Shown one piece after another: positions 1-6,449 of a DNA stretch of 9,750 nucleotides. A program made the position numbers and the translations under genes. The notes under the pieces are model-generated. The model made no database searches. It had not been told where the DNA came from and was given only the letters and a program-made list of their open reading frames with translations. Positions within the stretch are counted from its first letter, which is position 1; each line of letters opens with the position of its first letter. The stretch comes from CAYWNK01 sp047639615 (GTDB lineage Bacteria; Planctomycetota; UBA1135; GCA-002686595): contig JBLIOL010000221.1 in the NCBI GenBank assembly GCA_047639615.1, positions 1-9,750 of the forward strand. The letters run 5' to 3'.

Positions 1-370
1 TGCCAACGCCGCCACCCAGGTGGCTGCGATCGAGGCCCTGCGCGGTCCTCAGGACGCGGTGGACGACATGCTGACGGCCTTCGACAGTCGCCGCAAGGTG
101 ATCCACAAGGAGCTCAACGACATCCCCGGCTTCAGCTGCGTGATGCCCAAGGGCGCTTTCTACGCCTTCCCGAACACTAGCGGCACGGGCATCAGCAGCG
201 GCGAGCTCGAGCACGCTCTGCTCAATACTGCCGGCGTGGCCTGCCTCTCCGGCGCAGCTTTCGGGCACCTGGGCGAAGGCTACATGCGCTTCTCCTACGC
301 CAACAGCACCGAGAACATCGTCGAAGGTCTGCGCCGCGTGCGCGCTTACCTCGAATCTCGCCAAGCGTAA
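1..370 (+). CDS. Class I/II PLP-dependent aminotransferase, C-terminal part (5' end outside window)
   Basis: The reading frame is open from base 2 to the TAA at 368-370, giving about 122 residues of the small domain of a fold-type I aminotransferase of the aspartate aminotransferase class. Visible family marks are the GAFYAFP segment, the AFG-x3-GEGY stretch, and the MRFSYA motif, whose arginine (codon 287-289) matches the residue that binds the substrate alpha-carboxylate. The PLP lysine and N-terminal half lie upstream of the window. The family transfers amino groups between amino acids and 2-oxo acids in the cytoplasm. Substrate specificity cannot be read from this fragment; aspartate/aromatic-type enzymes are most likely. 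It is followed by 56 nt with no visible terminator before the mutase gene on the same strand. Confidence 0.9.
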   Translation, partial: ANAATQVAAIEALRGPQDAVDDMLTAFDSRRKVIHKELNDIPGFSCVMPKGAFYAFPNTSGTGISSGELEHALLNTAGVACLSGAAFGHLGEGYMRFSYANSTENIVEGLRRVRAYLESRQA

Positions 371-426
371 TTCGTGTAACGCTAGCTCGCTTCCTCCCCT
401 AAACCTCCGTACCTCCAAGTATCTCC

Positions 427-1803
427 ATGGGCATCTTCAAGGCCTACGACATCCGCGGGCTTGTCCCCTCCGAACTGGACGCTGACATGGGCCGCAAAAT
501 TGGCAACGCCTTTGCGCGCCTGCTGAAAGCTAAGCGCCTACTGGTCGGCCAGGACGTGCGCACGCACTCGCCCGAGATCGCCGGCGCCGTTATGGACGGC
601 ATTCGCGACGCGGGCTGCGACGTGGTCTCCATCGGCCTGTCCTCCACGCCCATGACCTACTTCGCTATCGGTGCCAACGACACGGAGGGTGAGAACGTGG
701 ACGGCGGCCTGTGCGTCACCGCCAGCCACAACCCGGGCGAGTACAACGGCATGAAGCTCTGCTCGCGCGGCTCAAAGCCGATCTCCAAGGCCAACGGCAT
801 CGGCGAGATCGAAGAGATGTGCGCCCAGCCTTATCCCGAGGTGGCCGCCGAGCGCGGCGCTTTGATCGAGATCGACGTGCGCGAGGCCTATACGGCCCAC
901 GTGGAGAGCTTTATGGATCTGGGTGACGCAGTCACCTTGGCCATCGATGCAGCCAACGGCATGGTGGGCCACACCCTGCCCAGCATCCTACCCAAGTTGT
1001 CCAGCGTCACCTCGCACAGCATCTTTCTGGAGCCCGACGGCACCTTCCCGAACCATGAGGCCAACCCCCTCAAGGAAGAGAACCTGGACCCCGTGCGCGA
1101 ATTGGTGAAGAAGATCAGCGCCGACTTGGGCGTGAGCTTCGACGGCGACGCGGACCGCTGCTGCTTCGTGGACGAGACCGGCCAGACCGTCTCGGCCGAC
1201 CTGATGACCGCACTGCTCGCGCGCGAGTTCCTGAAGGCTGAGCCCGGCGCATCCGTGGTCTACGACCTACGCTCCTCATGGGTGGTCAAGGAAGTCATCG
1301 CTGAGTGCGGTGGCAAGCCCGTGCGCGATCGCGTGGGCCACTCCTTCATCAAGGCCACCATGCGCGGCAACGGCGCGGTCTTCGGAGGCGAGCTCTCCGG
1401 TCACTTCTACTTCCGCGACAACTTCGTGTGTGACTCGGGCGTGATCGCCATGGTGCGCGCGCTGAACCTGATCTCGGCCGAAAAGGTCAATGGTCGAACC
1501 TTCTCCAGCCTGGTGGCCGACCTGCGTCGTTACCACTCCACCGGGGAGATCAACTTCCGGGTTGAAGACAAAGCAGCCGCTATCGAGCGCCTGGAGAAGA
1601 ACTACGCCGACGGTCGTCAGGACCACTTAGACGGGATCACTGTGGAATACGGCCAGCTCGGGGACGACGAGTGGTGGTGGTTCAACGTCCGCCAGTCGAA
1701 CACCGAGCCGCTCCTGCGACTGAACCTGGAGGCTTCCTCCGCAGCTCTGCGGGATCGTCGCCGAGATGAATTGATCGGTCTCCTGGGCGATCCCGAAGCT
1801 TGA
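427..1803 (+). CDS. manB: Phosphomannomutase/phosphoglucomutase (alpha-D-phosphohexomutase family)
   Basis: This 458-residue cytoplasmic enzyme interconverts hexose-6-phosphate and hexose-1-phosphate, the entry step to GDP-mannose or UDP-/dTDP-glucose and so to surface polysaccharides. All four hallmark motifs are present and in order. TASHNP at 98-103 carries the phosphoserine Ser100. DGDADR at 239-244 is the metal-binding loop. GELSGH at 321-326 is the sugar-specificity loop. RQSNTEP at 422-428 is the phosphate-binding loop of domain 4. The N-terminal FKAYDIRG is also typical. Length matches bacterial AlgC/ManB-type enzymes (about 450-465). The ATG at 427 is the natural start because the conserved N-terminus begins at residue 4, although no Shine-Dalgarno sequence precedes it. 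The choice between mannose and glucose as main substrate is not decided by these motifs, so the symbol is tentative. The glycan exporter genes downstream suggest a supply role. Confidence 0.93.
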   Translation: MGIFKAYDIRGLVPSELDADMGRKIGNAFARLLKAKRLLVGQDVRTHSPEIAGAVMDGIRDAGCDVVSIGLSSTPMTYFAIGANDTEGENVDGGLCVTASHNPGEYNGMKLCSRGSKPISKANGIGEIEEMCAQPYPEVAAERGALIEIDVREAYTAHVESFMDLGDAVTLAIDAANGMVGHTLPSILPKLSSVTSHSIFLEPDGTFPNHEANPLKEENLDPVRELVKKISADLGVSFDGDADRCCFVDETGQTVSADLMTALLAREFLKAEPGASVVYDLRSSWVVKEVIAECGGKPVRDRVGHSFIKATMRGNGAVFGGELSGHFYFRDNFVCDSGVIAMVRALNLISAEKVNGRTFSSLVADLRRYHSTGEINFRVEDKAAAIERLEKNYADGRQDHLDGITVEYGQLGDDEWWWFNVRQSNTEPLLRLNLEASSAALRDRRRDELIGLLGDPEA

Positions 1804-1905
1804 CCGGATACCCAGGTGGGTGGCCCCAAGGCTGTTTTTGATGTGTTCTTCGGGATCGGGGCCCCAGGCTTGAGCCCTGTGGACCGATACACCCACTGCA
1901 CCCCC

Positions 1906-3846
1906 ATGCAACTCCATCCTCTAATGCGCCGACCTGGTCTTGCTCGCGTCCTCATGGGCGTCTTGCTCACGCTTACTGGCGCAGATGCACACGCTTACTT
2001 TCGGCCACTATCTCGGTCTTGTTCCGCGCAAGACGAACGAGCCGCAGAGGGCGATGGGGGAGCGAGTCGAATCGCCGCCCTCGTCGAACGCGAAGCGCGC
2101 ATTGGATTCACGCCCGCCTCGAGCACCAATGCTCTGCTGGCCATGGATGATCCTCGGCAGGAAGAGCTGCGCCCTCAAGCGCTCATGACCCTGGGGGTTT
2201 TGGGCTCGGTTTCTAGCCGGCCCCTACTGGAAAAATTTTCACAGCACGGTGTGCTTCAGGAGCGTTGCGCTGCTGTGCTAGCCCTGGGCGAGCTGGGCGC
2301 CAAGGTCGCGGGTGCGGACCTCTTGCTGATGGAGCTGCTGGCAGATCCTGAGCCAAGTGTGGCCGAGTGCGCGCTGTACTCCCTGCTACTAACGCGGCCC
2401 AAGGTGGGGCGTGTACGTGGCGAGGCCTACGTGGCCAGCCCAGATCATCCCTTGAACGCGGTCTCCCAAGCCCTGATGGATTGGGTGGACGGCAAGCCCA
2501 CACTGGCGGCGACCCCGGCCCTGCGCCTCTTGACCCTGCGTTGGGAGGCGGCCCGCAGCTTCGGCACGATCGATGGCGTCTCTTGGCGCATGTTGCAGAT
2601 CAAGCGGCTGACCGAGAGCGAGATCTTGCTCGACAGCTTGATCCTGCCGCGGGCGGCCGAGTTGGGTTCCTCCGTAGTGCGAGATTACCTGCTCGAATTG
2701 CTGCTGGAACGCGAAGCGCGTCCGGTGGTCGTACGCGCCGCGGTGATTGCCATGCCCGCGGAACTCGACGAGCTGATAGCAACTGGCCTTTGGGCGCCGC
2801 GCAGTCCCGAGGAGTGGGAAGCGCTGGTGGACGAGGCTGAAGTGCGCGGACTATTCCGTTCCCTGCCGCGCGCCCTGGAGCGTGCTGCACAGGTGGAGAG
2901 TCTGCTGGCCCGCGTGGCGCCGCACCTGGCTAGCGCAGATGAGCGCTACTTCGATGCGGTCGACGGACTGCTCGGCAGTCGCGATGCGGCTCGCCGCGCG
3001 CAGTCGGCCTACGCCATCGGCGAGGCGCGCTTGACGCGCTTTTTGCCGCGCTTGGTGCGGCTTAAAGAAGACAAGAGCGTGGCCGTGCGTGCCGCTGCAA
3101 CTGTGGCTCGCGCACGTCTGGGCGACCTAGACGTATTGGCTGAGCTGGTCGAGCTCTTCATCGAGGGGCGCGACCTACATCGGGGAAACTTCCGCGAGCG
3201 TGAGTTCCTGCTCGAGGCCATGTACAAGACCCGCCGCAGTAGCACTACCCAGTTGCTGCTCGAGAGCCTGTCCGGTCGCATGCGCGACATGACCGAGCTG
3301 GCCGAGCGCCAGGAACGGGCCTCCATGCTGGCGATCATGCGGCTTGGCGGCCATACGGTGGATACGACCAAGCTGCAGGAGTTCTTCGGCGATCGCAGCT
3401 TCCCCAAGGCCCAACAGATCTGGCTCCTGGAGGCTCTAGGCGAGCTGCCCAACGCCACGGTTCAAAAACTACTCGAGGGCGCCTTCCCGCTAGATGGCGG
3501 TTGGCGCAGTAACCTACCGCTGGTACGCGCGCTCTTGGACATCGGCAGTGAGAGCGTCGCGCCCCTGCTGCAGTCGGCCGTCTGGCACGGGCCCACCTCA
3601 CGCAGTGTGCTCGCGGCGGCGCTGGTCGAGGATGAGTACGGCCTGCTGCGTCTCATGCAATGGATCGGCAAGCCGCCCACTGGAGCGACCTCTAGCGATC
3701 TTCGCCGGGTTGGGTATGCGGTCGGCCTGCTCGGTCGCCTGACAGCCGTAGATACCTTGCAACGCCAGTTGGGCGCCATCGCCGGTGCCGAGCGGCCCGC
3801 CCTCCAAGGTGCGCTACTGGGCGCACTCACATCTCGTACGAGGTAA
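1906..3846 (+). CDS. Secreted HEAT-like alpha-helical repeat protein of unknown function
   Basis: This is a 646-residue protein from the ATG at 1906. ATG 1924, six codons later, is equally possible and gives a more compact signal peptide. The open frame extends to a GTG at 1816, but that would bury the signal. The N-terminus has an Arg-rich n-region, the hydrophobic core VLMGVLLTLTGA and an ADAHA-type cleavage site near residue 30, so Sec export to the periplasm is likely. The rest is almost entirely amphipathic helices rich in Leu, Ala, Arg and Glu. HEAT/armadillo-like helix pairs are clearest at about residues 88-165 (ALGELG-type turns), 362-420 (AYAIGEA, VRAAATVARARLGD) and 470-640. No catalytic motif was found. 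Such superhelical proteins usually act as protein-binding scaffolds; the partner is unknown. It starts a run of six closely spaced genes. No Shine-Dalgarno site was seen. Confidence 0.8.
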   Translation: MQLHPLMRRPGLARVLMGVLLTLTGADAHAYFRPLSRSCSAQDERAAEGDGGASRIAALVEREARIGFTPASSTNALLAMDDPRQEELRPQALMTLGVLGSVSSRPLLEKFSQHGVLQERCAAVLALGELGAKVAGADLLLMELLADPEPSVAECALYSLLLTRPKVGRVRGEAYVASPDHPLNAVSQALMDWVDGKPTLAATPALRLLTLRWEAARSFGTIDGVSWRMLQIKRLTESEILLDSLILPRAAELGSSVVRDYLLELLLEREARPVVVRAAVIAMPAELDELIATGLWAPRSPEEWEALVDEAEVRGLFRSLPRALERAAQVESLLARVAPHLASADERYFDAVDGLLGSRDAARRAQSAYAIGEARLTRFLPRLVRLKEDKSVAVRAAATVARARLGDLDVLAELVELFIEGRDLHRGNFREREFLLEAMYKTRRSSTTQLLLESLSGRMRDMTELAERQERASMLAIMRLGGHTVDTTKLQEFFGDRSFPKAQQIWLLEALGELPNATVQKLLEGAFPLDGGWRSNLPLVRALLDIGSESVAPLLQSAVWHGPTSRSVLAAALVEDEYGLLRLMQWIGKPPTGATSSDLRRVGYAVGLLGRLTAVDTLQRQLGAIAGAERPALQGALLGALTSRTR

Positions 3847-3851
3847 CCGTC

Positions 3852-4160
3852 TTGGTCAATCGGCAAACCACGGCCACTCTGGCCCAATTCGACACCGAAG
3901 TGGTGCTTTTGGGCCGCTTTGGCAGCGCTATAACGGGTCTGGAGCCGGGCCCCATTGGCCTAGATCTGTGTGACTACGAGGTGGGTGTGGATGGCCGGGT
4001 GATACCGGTTGTTGATACCTACTCCCAGGTGGACCCAGGCAGCCCCTTGGCTCTGGTAGATTCCTGGGGCCACCTCGAGATCGCCGTCCGTGACGGTGAT
4101 GCCGCCCAATCCTTGGGCCTAACCCGGGGTACTCAAGTGACCCTCAGGAGATGCAGGTGA
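3852..4160 (+). CDS. Stand-alone C-terminal domain of the SAM hydroxide adenosyltransferase/fluorinase (DUF62) family
   Basis: This 102-residue protein begins with TTG, 5 nt after the preceding stop; the frame has no earlier usable start codon after the last stop. It resembles only the C-terminal beta-barrel of the S-adenosyl-L-methionine hydroxide adenosyltransferase family. The pattern is a GRFGSAITG turn (residues 21-29) where family members have D-R-F-G-N-x-I-T-N, then GRVIPVVDTYSQV, then DSWGHLEIAVRDGDAA (70-85), then LGLTRGTQV. Full enzymes are about 260-300 residues with the larger N-terminal domain first. That domain is absent, and the space upstream is filled by the HEAT-like gene. 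The Asp and both Asn of the signature turn are replaced by Gly, Ser and Gly, so SAM chemistry is unlikely. It may be a repurposed binding domain or a relic. The intact frame and the 4-nt overlap with the arginase gene argue for expression. Confidence 0.65.
   Translation: MVNRQTTATLAQFDTEVVLLGRFGSAITGLEPGPIGLDLCDYEVGVDGRVIPVVDTYSQVDPGSPLALVDSWGHLEIAVRDGDAAQSLGLTRGTQVTLRRCR
4146..4150 (+). promoter_or_regulatory. Shine-Dalgarno site (AGGAG) for the arginase gene
   Basis: AGGAG lies 6 nt before the GTG at 4157, which is ideal spacing. It directly abuts the ATG at 4151, which is too close to serve that codon. The site therefore favours GTG 4157, which overlaps the upstream stop as GTGA and suggests translational coupling. 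It is the only strong Shine-Dalgarno site seen ahead of any gene in this window. Confidence 0.65.
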
Positions 4161-5107
4161 GTGACTCGACGGTGCAATCCAATTTCGGTAACGGCGGCCA
4201 GCGCAAGGTGGCCCTCGTCGGCGTACCCATGGACCTCGGCGGCGGACGTCGCGGTGTGGATATGGGGCCCAGTGCCTTCCGCATTGCGGGGGTCGAACGG
4301 GCCGTGAAGAAGCTCGGTCTGGAACTAATCGACCGCGGCAATGTGGAGGTCATGCAGCCCCACGATCGTGCTCCGAAGGACCCCAAGGCGCGCTACCTCG
4401 AAGAGATCGCCGACTGCTGCACGCGCTTGAAGAGCCGTGTGCAAGAGATCGTTGGCGATGAGATGTTACCGCTGGTCGTAGGCGGCGACCACTCCATCGC
4501 GGTGGGTACCGTGGCCGGTATCAGCAGCCACTACCATGCCCAGGGCAAGCGCATCGGCCTGATCTGGTTCGATGCTCACGGCGATGTCAATACGCCTGAG
4601 ACGACCCACTCCGGCAACATCCACGGCATGCCGCTGGCTTCGATTCTGGGCCACGGCCCGGACGCGCTCACGCGCATCGGCGAGCGCTTCCCCATGGTGG
4701 ATGTGGAGAACGCGACCCTGGTGGGTGTGCGCTCCCTGGACGAGGGCGAGCGCGAGCTGATTCGCAGCCTGGGCCTTACGTGCTTCACCATGAAGGACAT
4801 CGACCAGCTGGGCATCCACGAAGTCATGCAGCGCGCCATCAAGCGCGCCATGGCGGGCACCGCTGGCTTCCACCTTTCTTTCGACCTTGACGGCACGGAT
4901 CCCTCCGTTGCGCCAGGCGTGGGCACTCCCGTACCCGGCGGTGTCTCCTATCGCGAGTCCCATACGGTTATGGAACTGGTGGCCGATAGCGGCGGCATGC
5001 TGGGCCTCGAGATGACCGAAATCAATCCCATCCTGGACGACAAGAACCAGACCTCACGGGCAGCCGTGGAGTTTGTGGCGTCGGCCTTGGGCAAGCGCGT
5101 CCTCTAA
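4157..5107 (+). CDS. rocF: Arginase (L-arginine amidinohydrolase, ureohydrolase family)
   Basis: This cytoplasmic binuclear manganese enzyme hydrolyses L-arginine to L-ornithine and urea. It is 316 residues from GTG 4157, or 318 from ATG 4151. Numbered from the GTG, the metal ligands are His112 in GGDHS, Asp139, His141 and Asp143 in WFDAHGD, and Asp243 and Asp245 in SFDLDGTDP. The DVNTPETTHSGNIHG segment after the second metal motif has the Asn/Ser/His pattern of true arginases that binds the substrate alpha-amino acid group, and the end carries EMTEINPILD. These features favour arginase over agmatinase or formimidoylglutamase. The N-terminal MDLGGGRRGVDMGP is also typical. The gene sits between a SAM-transferase-like fragment and a glycan ABC transporter, an unusual place for arginine catabolism. 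No transcriptional regulator or amino-acid transporter is adjacent. Confidence 0.93.
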   Translation: MSDSTVQSNFGNGGQRKVALVGVPMDLGGGRRGVDMGPSAFRIAGVERAVKKLGLELIDRGNVEVMQPHDRAPKDPKARYLEEIADCCTRLKSRVQEIVGDEMLPLVVGGDHSIAVGTVAGISSHYHAQGKRIGLIWFDAHGDVNTPETTHSGNIHGMPLASILGHGPDALTRIGERFPMVDVENATLVGVRSLDEGERELIRSLGLTCFTMKDIDQLGIHEVMQRAIKRAMAGTAGFHLSFDLDGTDPSVAPGVGTPVPGGVSYRESHTVMELVADSGGMLGLEMTEINPILDDKNQTSRAAVEFVASALGKRVL

Positions 5108-5123
5108 CTATTATTCGACCAAC

Positions 5124-6446
5124 GTGTTTTCCGTACTGACCACCCTATGGCGCAGCAGGCGCCTCCTGAAGGACTTCGTGGTGCGCGACCTCAAGGCGCG
5201 CTACGTGGGTTCAAGCATGGGGTTCTTCTGGTCGGTGGTCTTTCCGATCATCAACCTGATCGTCTATGTGTTCGTCTTCCGCGTGGTGCTCAACACGCGC
5301 TGGAGTGACTCCCAGGGCGCCACGGAAGTGGCCCTGGTGATGCTCGCGGGCATCGTGGTCTGGACCGCCTTTGCGGAGACGGTCAGTCGCTCCTCAAACT
5401 CGTTGGTGGACCACGCGAACCTGATCAAGAAGGTGGTCTTCCCATCGGAGTTGCTGCCGGCCTTCCTGACCATTTCAAGCCTGGTGAACATGTGCATCGG
5501 CTTGCCGGTGGTGCTGATTGCCGTGACGTACCTGACCTTCGTGTCGCCCGCGGAAGTGCACGTGCTCGTGCGCTATCAGGCTGTTCTGGACGAGAATAAC
5601 GAGCAAGTGAAGGATGAGACGGGCAACCCCGTTGTTGAACCGGTCAGCCGTTCGGTCACGGAAGGCGGCGAGCCATTTGCGATCAAGTTGCAGCTGTCCC
5701 GCGGCCAGTCCAGGGATACGGTGCTACCGATAATTGTCGGTGGCAGCGCGACCCCTGGCGAGGACTACGTCGCTCTGCCGAAAGAGGTTACCGTGCCCGA
5801 GGGGCACGTGAGCGTGACGGTCTTGGTACACGCCCTTGCTGATGGGATCCCCGACGGCCCTGAGACACTGACCCTGAGTATTGGCGATCCCGAGTGGGCC
5901 GTGCCTCTGCGGGCTCAGGATCCTGACGAGGTCTCGCGTCACTTCCAGACCGATGTGACCTTCAATGACAGCGATGCCCCGCCTTTGGATCCTGGTGTGG
6001 AGCGTGGCAAACTGCCTACGGTGGAGTTCACCCCGCCGGGTAAGCACGAGAATTATTTCCCCTTGGATCTGGGCGCGCCGATCTTGCTGCTGCCCTTACT
6101 GCTCTTCCTGCAGTGCATATTCACGGTGGGCTTGGGCTTCTTCCTCTCGACGCTCAACGTCTTCATCCGCGATACGGTTCACTTGGTGGGCGTCGGCATC
6201 GTGGTCTGGATGTTTGGCACGCCGATCTTTTACCCGGCCGCCATGGTGAAGAACGCAGGCTTTGGATGGCTGCTCGACATCAACCCCATGCACTGGCTGA
6301 TCGATAGCTATCGCATGATCCTGCTGCACTCCCAGTGGCCCGATCCCATCTTCCTGGGCAAGTTCGCTGGCGCCTCCGTGCTGATGTTCTTCATCGGCGC
6401 CAAGTTCTTCCGCTCCCAACGCAGCAAGTTCCCGGACCTTCTCTAA
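5124..6446 (+). CDS. wzm: ABC-2 polysaccharide export permease (Wzm/TagG type) with an inserted Calx-beta-like domain
   Basis: This inner-membrane channel subunit is predicted to export an undecaprenyl-linked glycan. It has 440 residues from GTG 5124, while the family usually has about 260-280. The N-terminal VRDLKARYVGSSMGFFW is the classic interfacial motif, followed by hydrophobic helices at about 36-55, 67-84 and 110-140, the latter preceded by LIKKVVFPSELLP. The second half has LLLPLLLFLQCIFTVGLGFF (321-340), LNVFIRD, GTPIFYPAAM (366-375) and INPMHWLIDSYR. Residues about 141-312 are an extra hydrophilic block between the third and fourth helices. The start at 5124 places the conserved motif correctly; an in-frame ATG at 5073 would only add codons inside the arginase gene. 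It begins 16 nt after arginase and ends 3 nt before the ATPase gene. TagG and KpsM are related alternatives. Confidence 0.92.
   Translation: MFSVLTTLWRSRRLLKDFVVRDLKARYVGSSMGFFWSVVFPIINLIVYVFVFRVVLNTRWSDSQGATEVALVMLAGIVVWTAFAETVSRSSNSLVDHANLIKKVVFPSELLPAFLTISSLVNMCIGLPVVLIAVTYLTFVSPAEVHVLVRYQAVLDENNEQVKDETGNPVVEPVSRSVTEGGEPFAIKLQLSRGQSRDTVLPIIVGGSATPGEDYVALPKEVTVPEGHVSVTVLVHALADGIPDGPETLTLSIGDPEWAVPLRAQDPDEVSRHFQTDVTFNDSDAPPLDPGVERGKLPTVEFTPPGKHENYFPLDLGAPILLLPLLLFLQCIFTVGLGFFLSTLNVFIRDTVHLVGVGIVVWMFGTPIFYPAAMVKNAGFGWLLDINPMHWLIDSYRMILLHSQWPDPIFLGKFAGASVLMFFIGAKFFRSQRSKFPDLL
5544..6059 (+). other. Calx-beta-like domain insertion inside the Wzm permease
   Basis: This marks permease residues about 141-312, absent from ordinary Wzm/TagG proteins. 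The core (about 176-287, bases 5649-5984) follows the Calx-beta pattern: SVTEGGEPFAIKLQL, then GSATPGEDYVALPKEVTVPEG, then VSVTVLVHALADG, then GPETLTLSIGD, then VTFNDSD. Acidic positions that could bind calcium remain at Glu213/Asp214, Asp240, Asp244, Glu247, Asp282 and Asp284, though the usual E-G-D-E element is altered. Both junctions are in frame with the flanking membrane helices and there is no stop. By the known topology of the family, with a cytoplasmic N-terminus, this loop faces the periplasm. Confidence 0.78.
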
Positions 6447-6449
6447 GCC

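Noticed and set aside
1804..1905. Promoter or terminator between the mutase and HEAT-like genes
   Set aside because: The 102-bp gap has a T-rich patch (about 1833-1850) and weak imperfect inverted repeats, but no -35/-10 pair or hairpin good enough to call.
4157..5107. Agmatinase or formimidoylglutamase instead of arginase
   Set aside because: The Asn-Thr-Pro...Ser-Gly-Asn...His-Gly segment after the DAHGD motif matches arginases that bind the alpha-amino acid group.
5073..5126. ATG 5073 as the start of the permease
   Set aside because: It would add 17 residues encoded within the arginase C-terminus with no resemblance to permease N-termini. GTG 5124 places the RDLKARY motif at the usual distance from the N-terminus.
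5544..6059. The permease insertion as an intein
   Set aside because: The junctions lack the splice-site Cys/Ser/Thr and terminal His-Asn, and the block follows a Calx-beta pattern instead.
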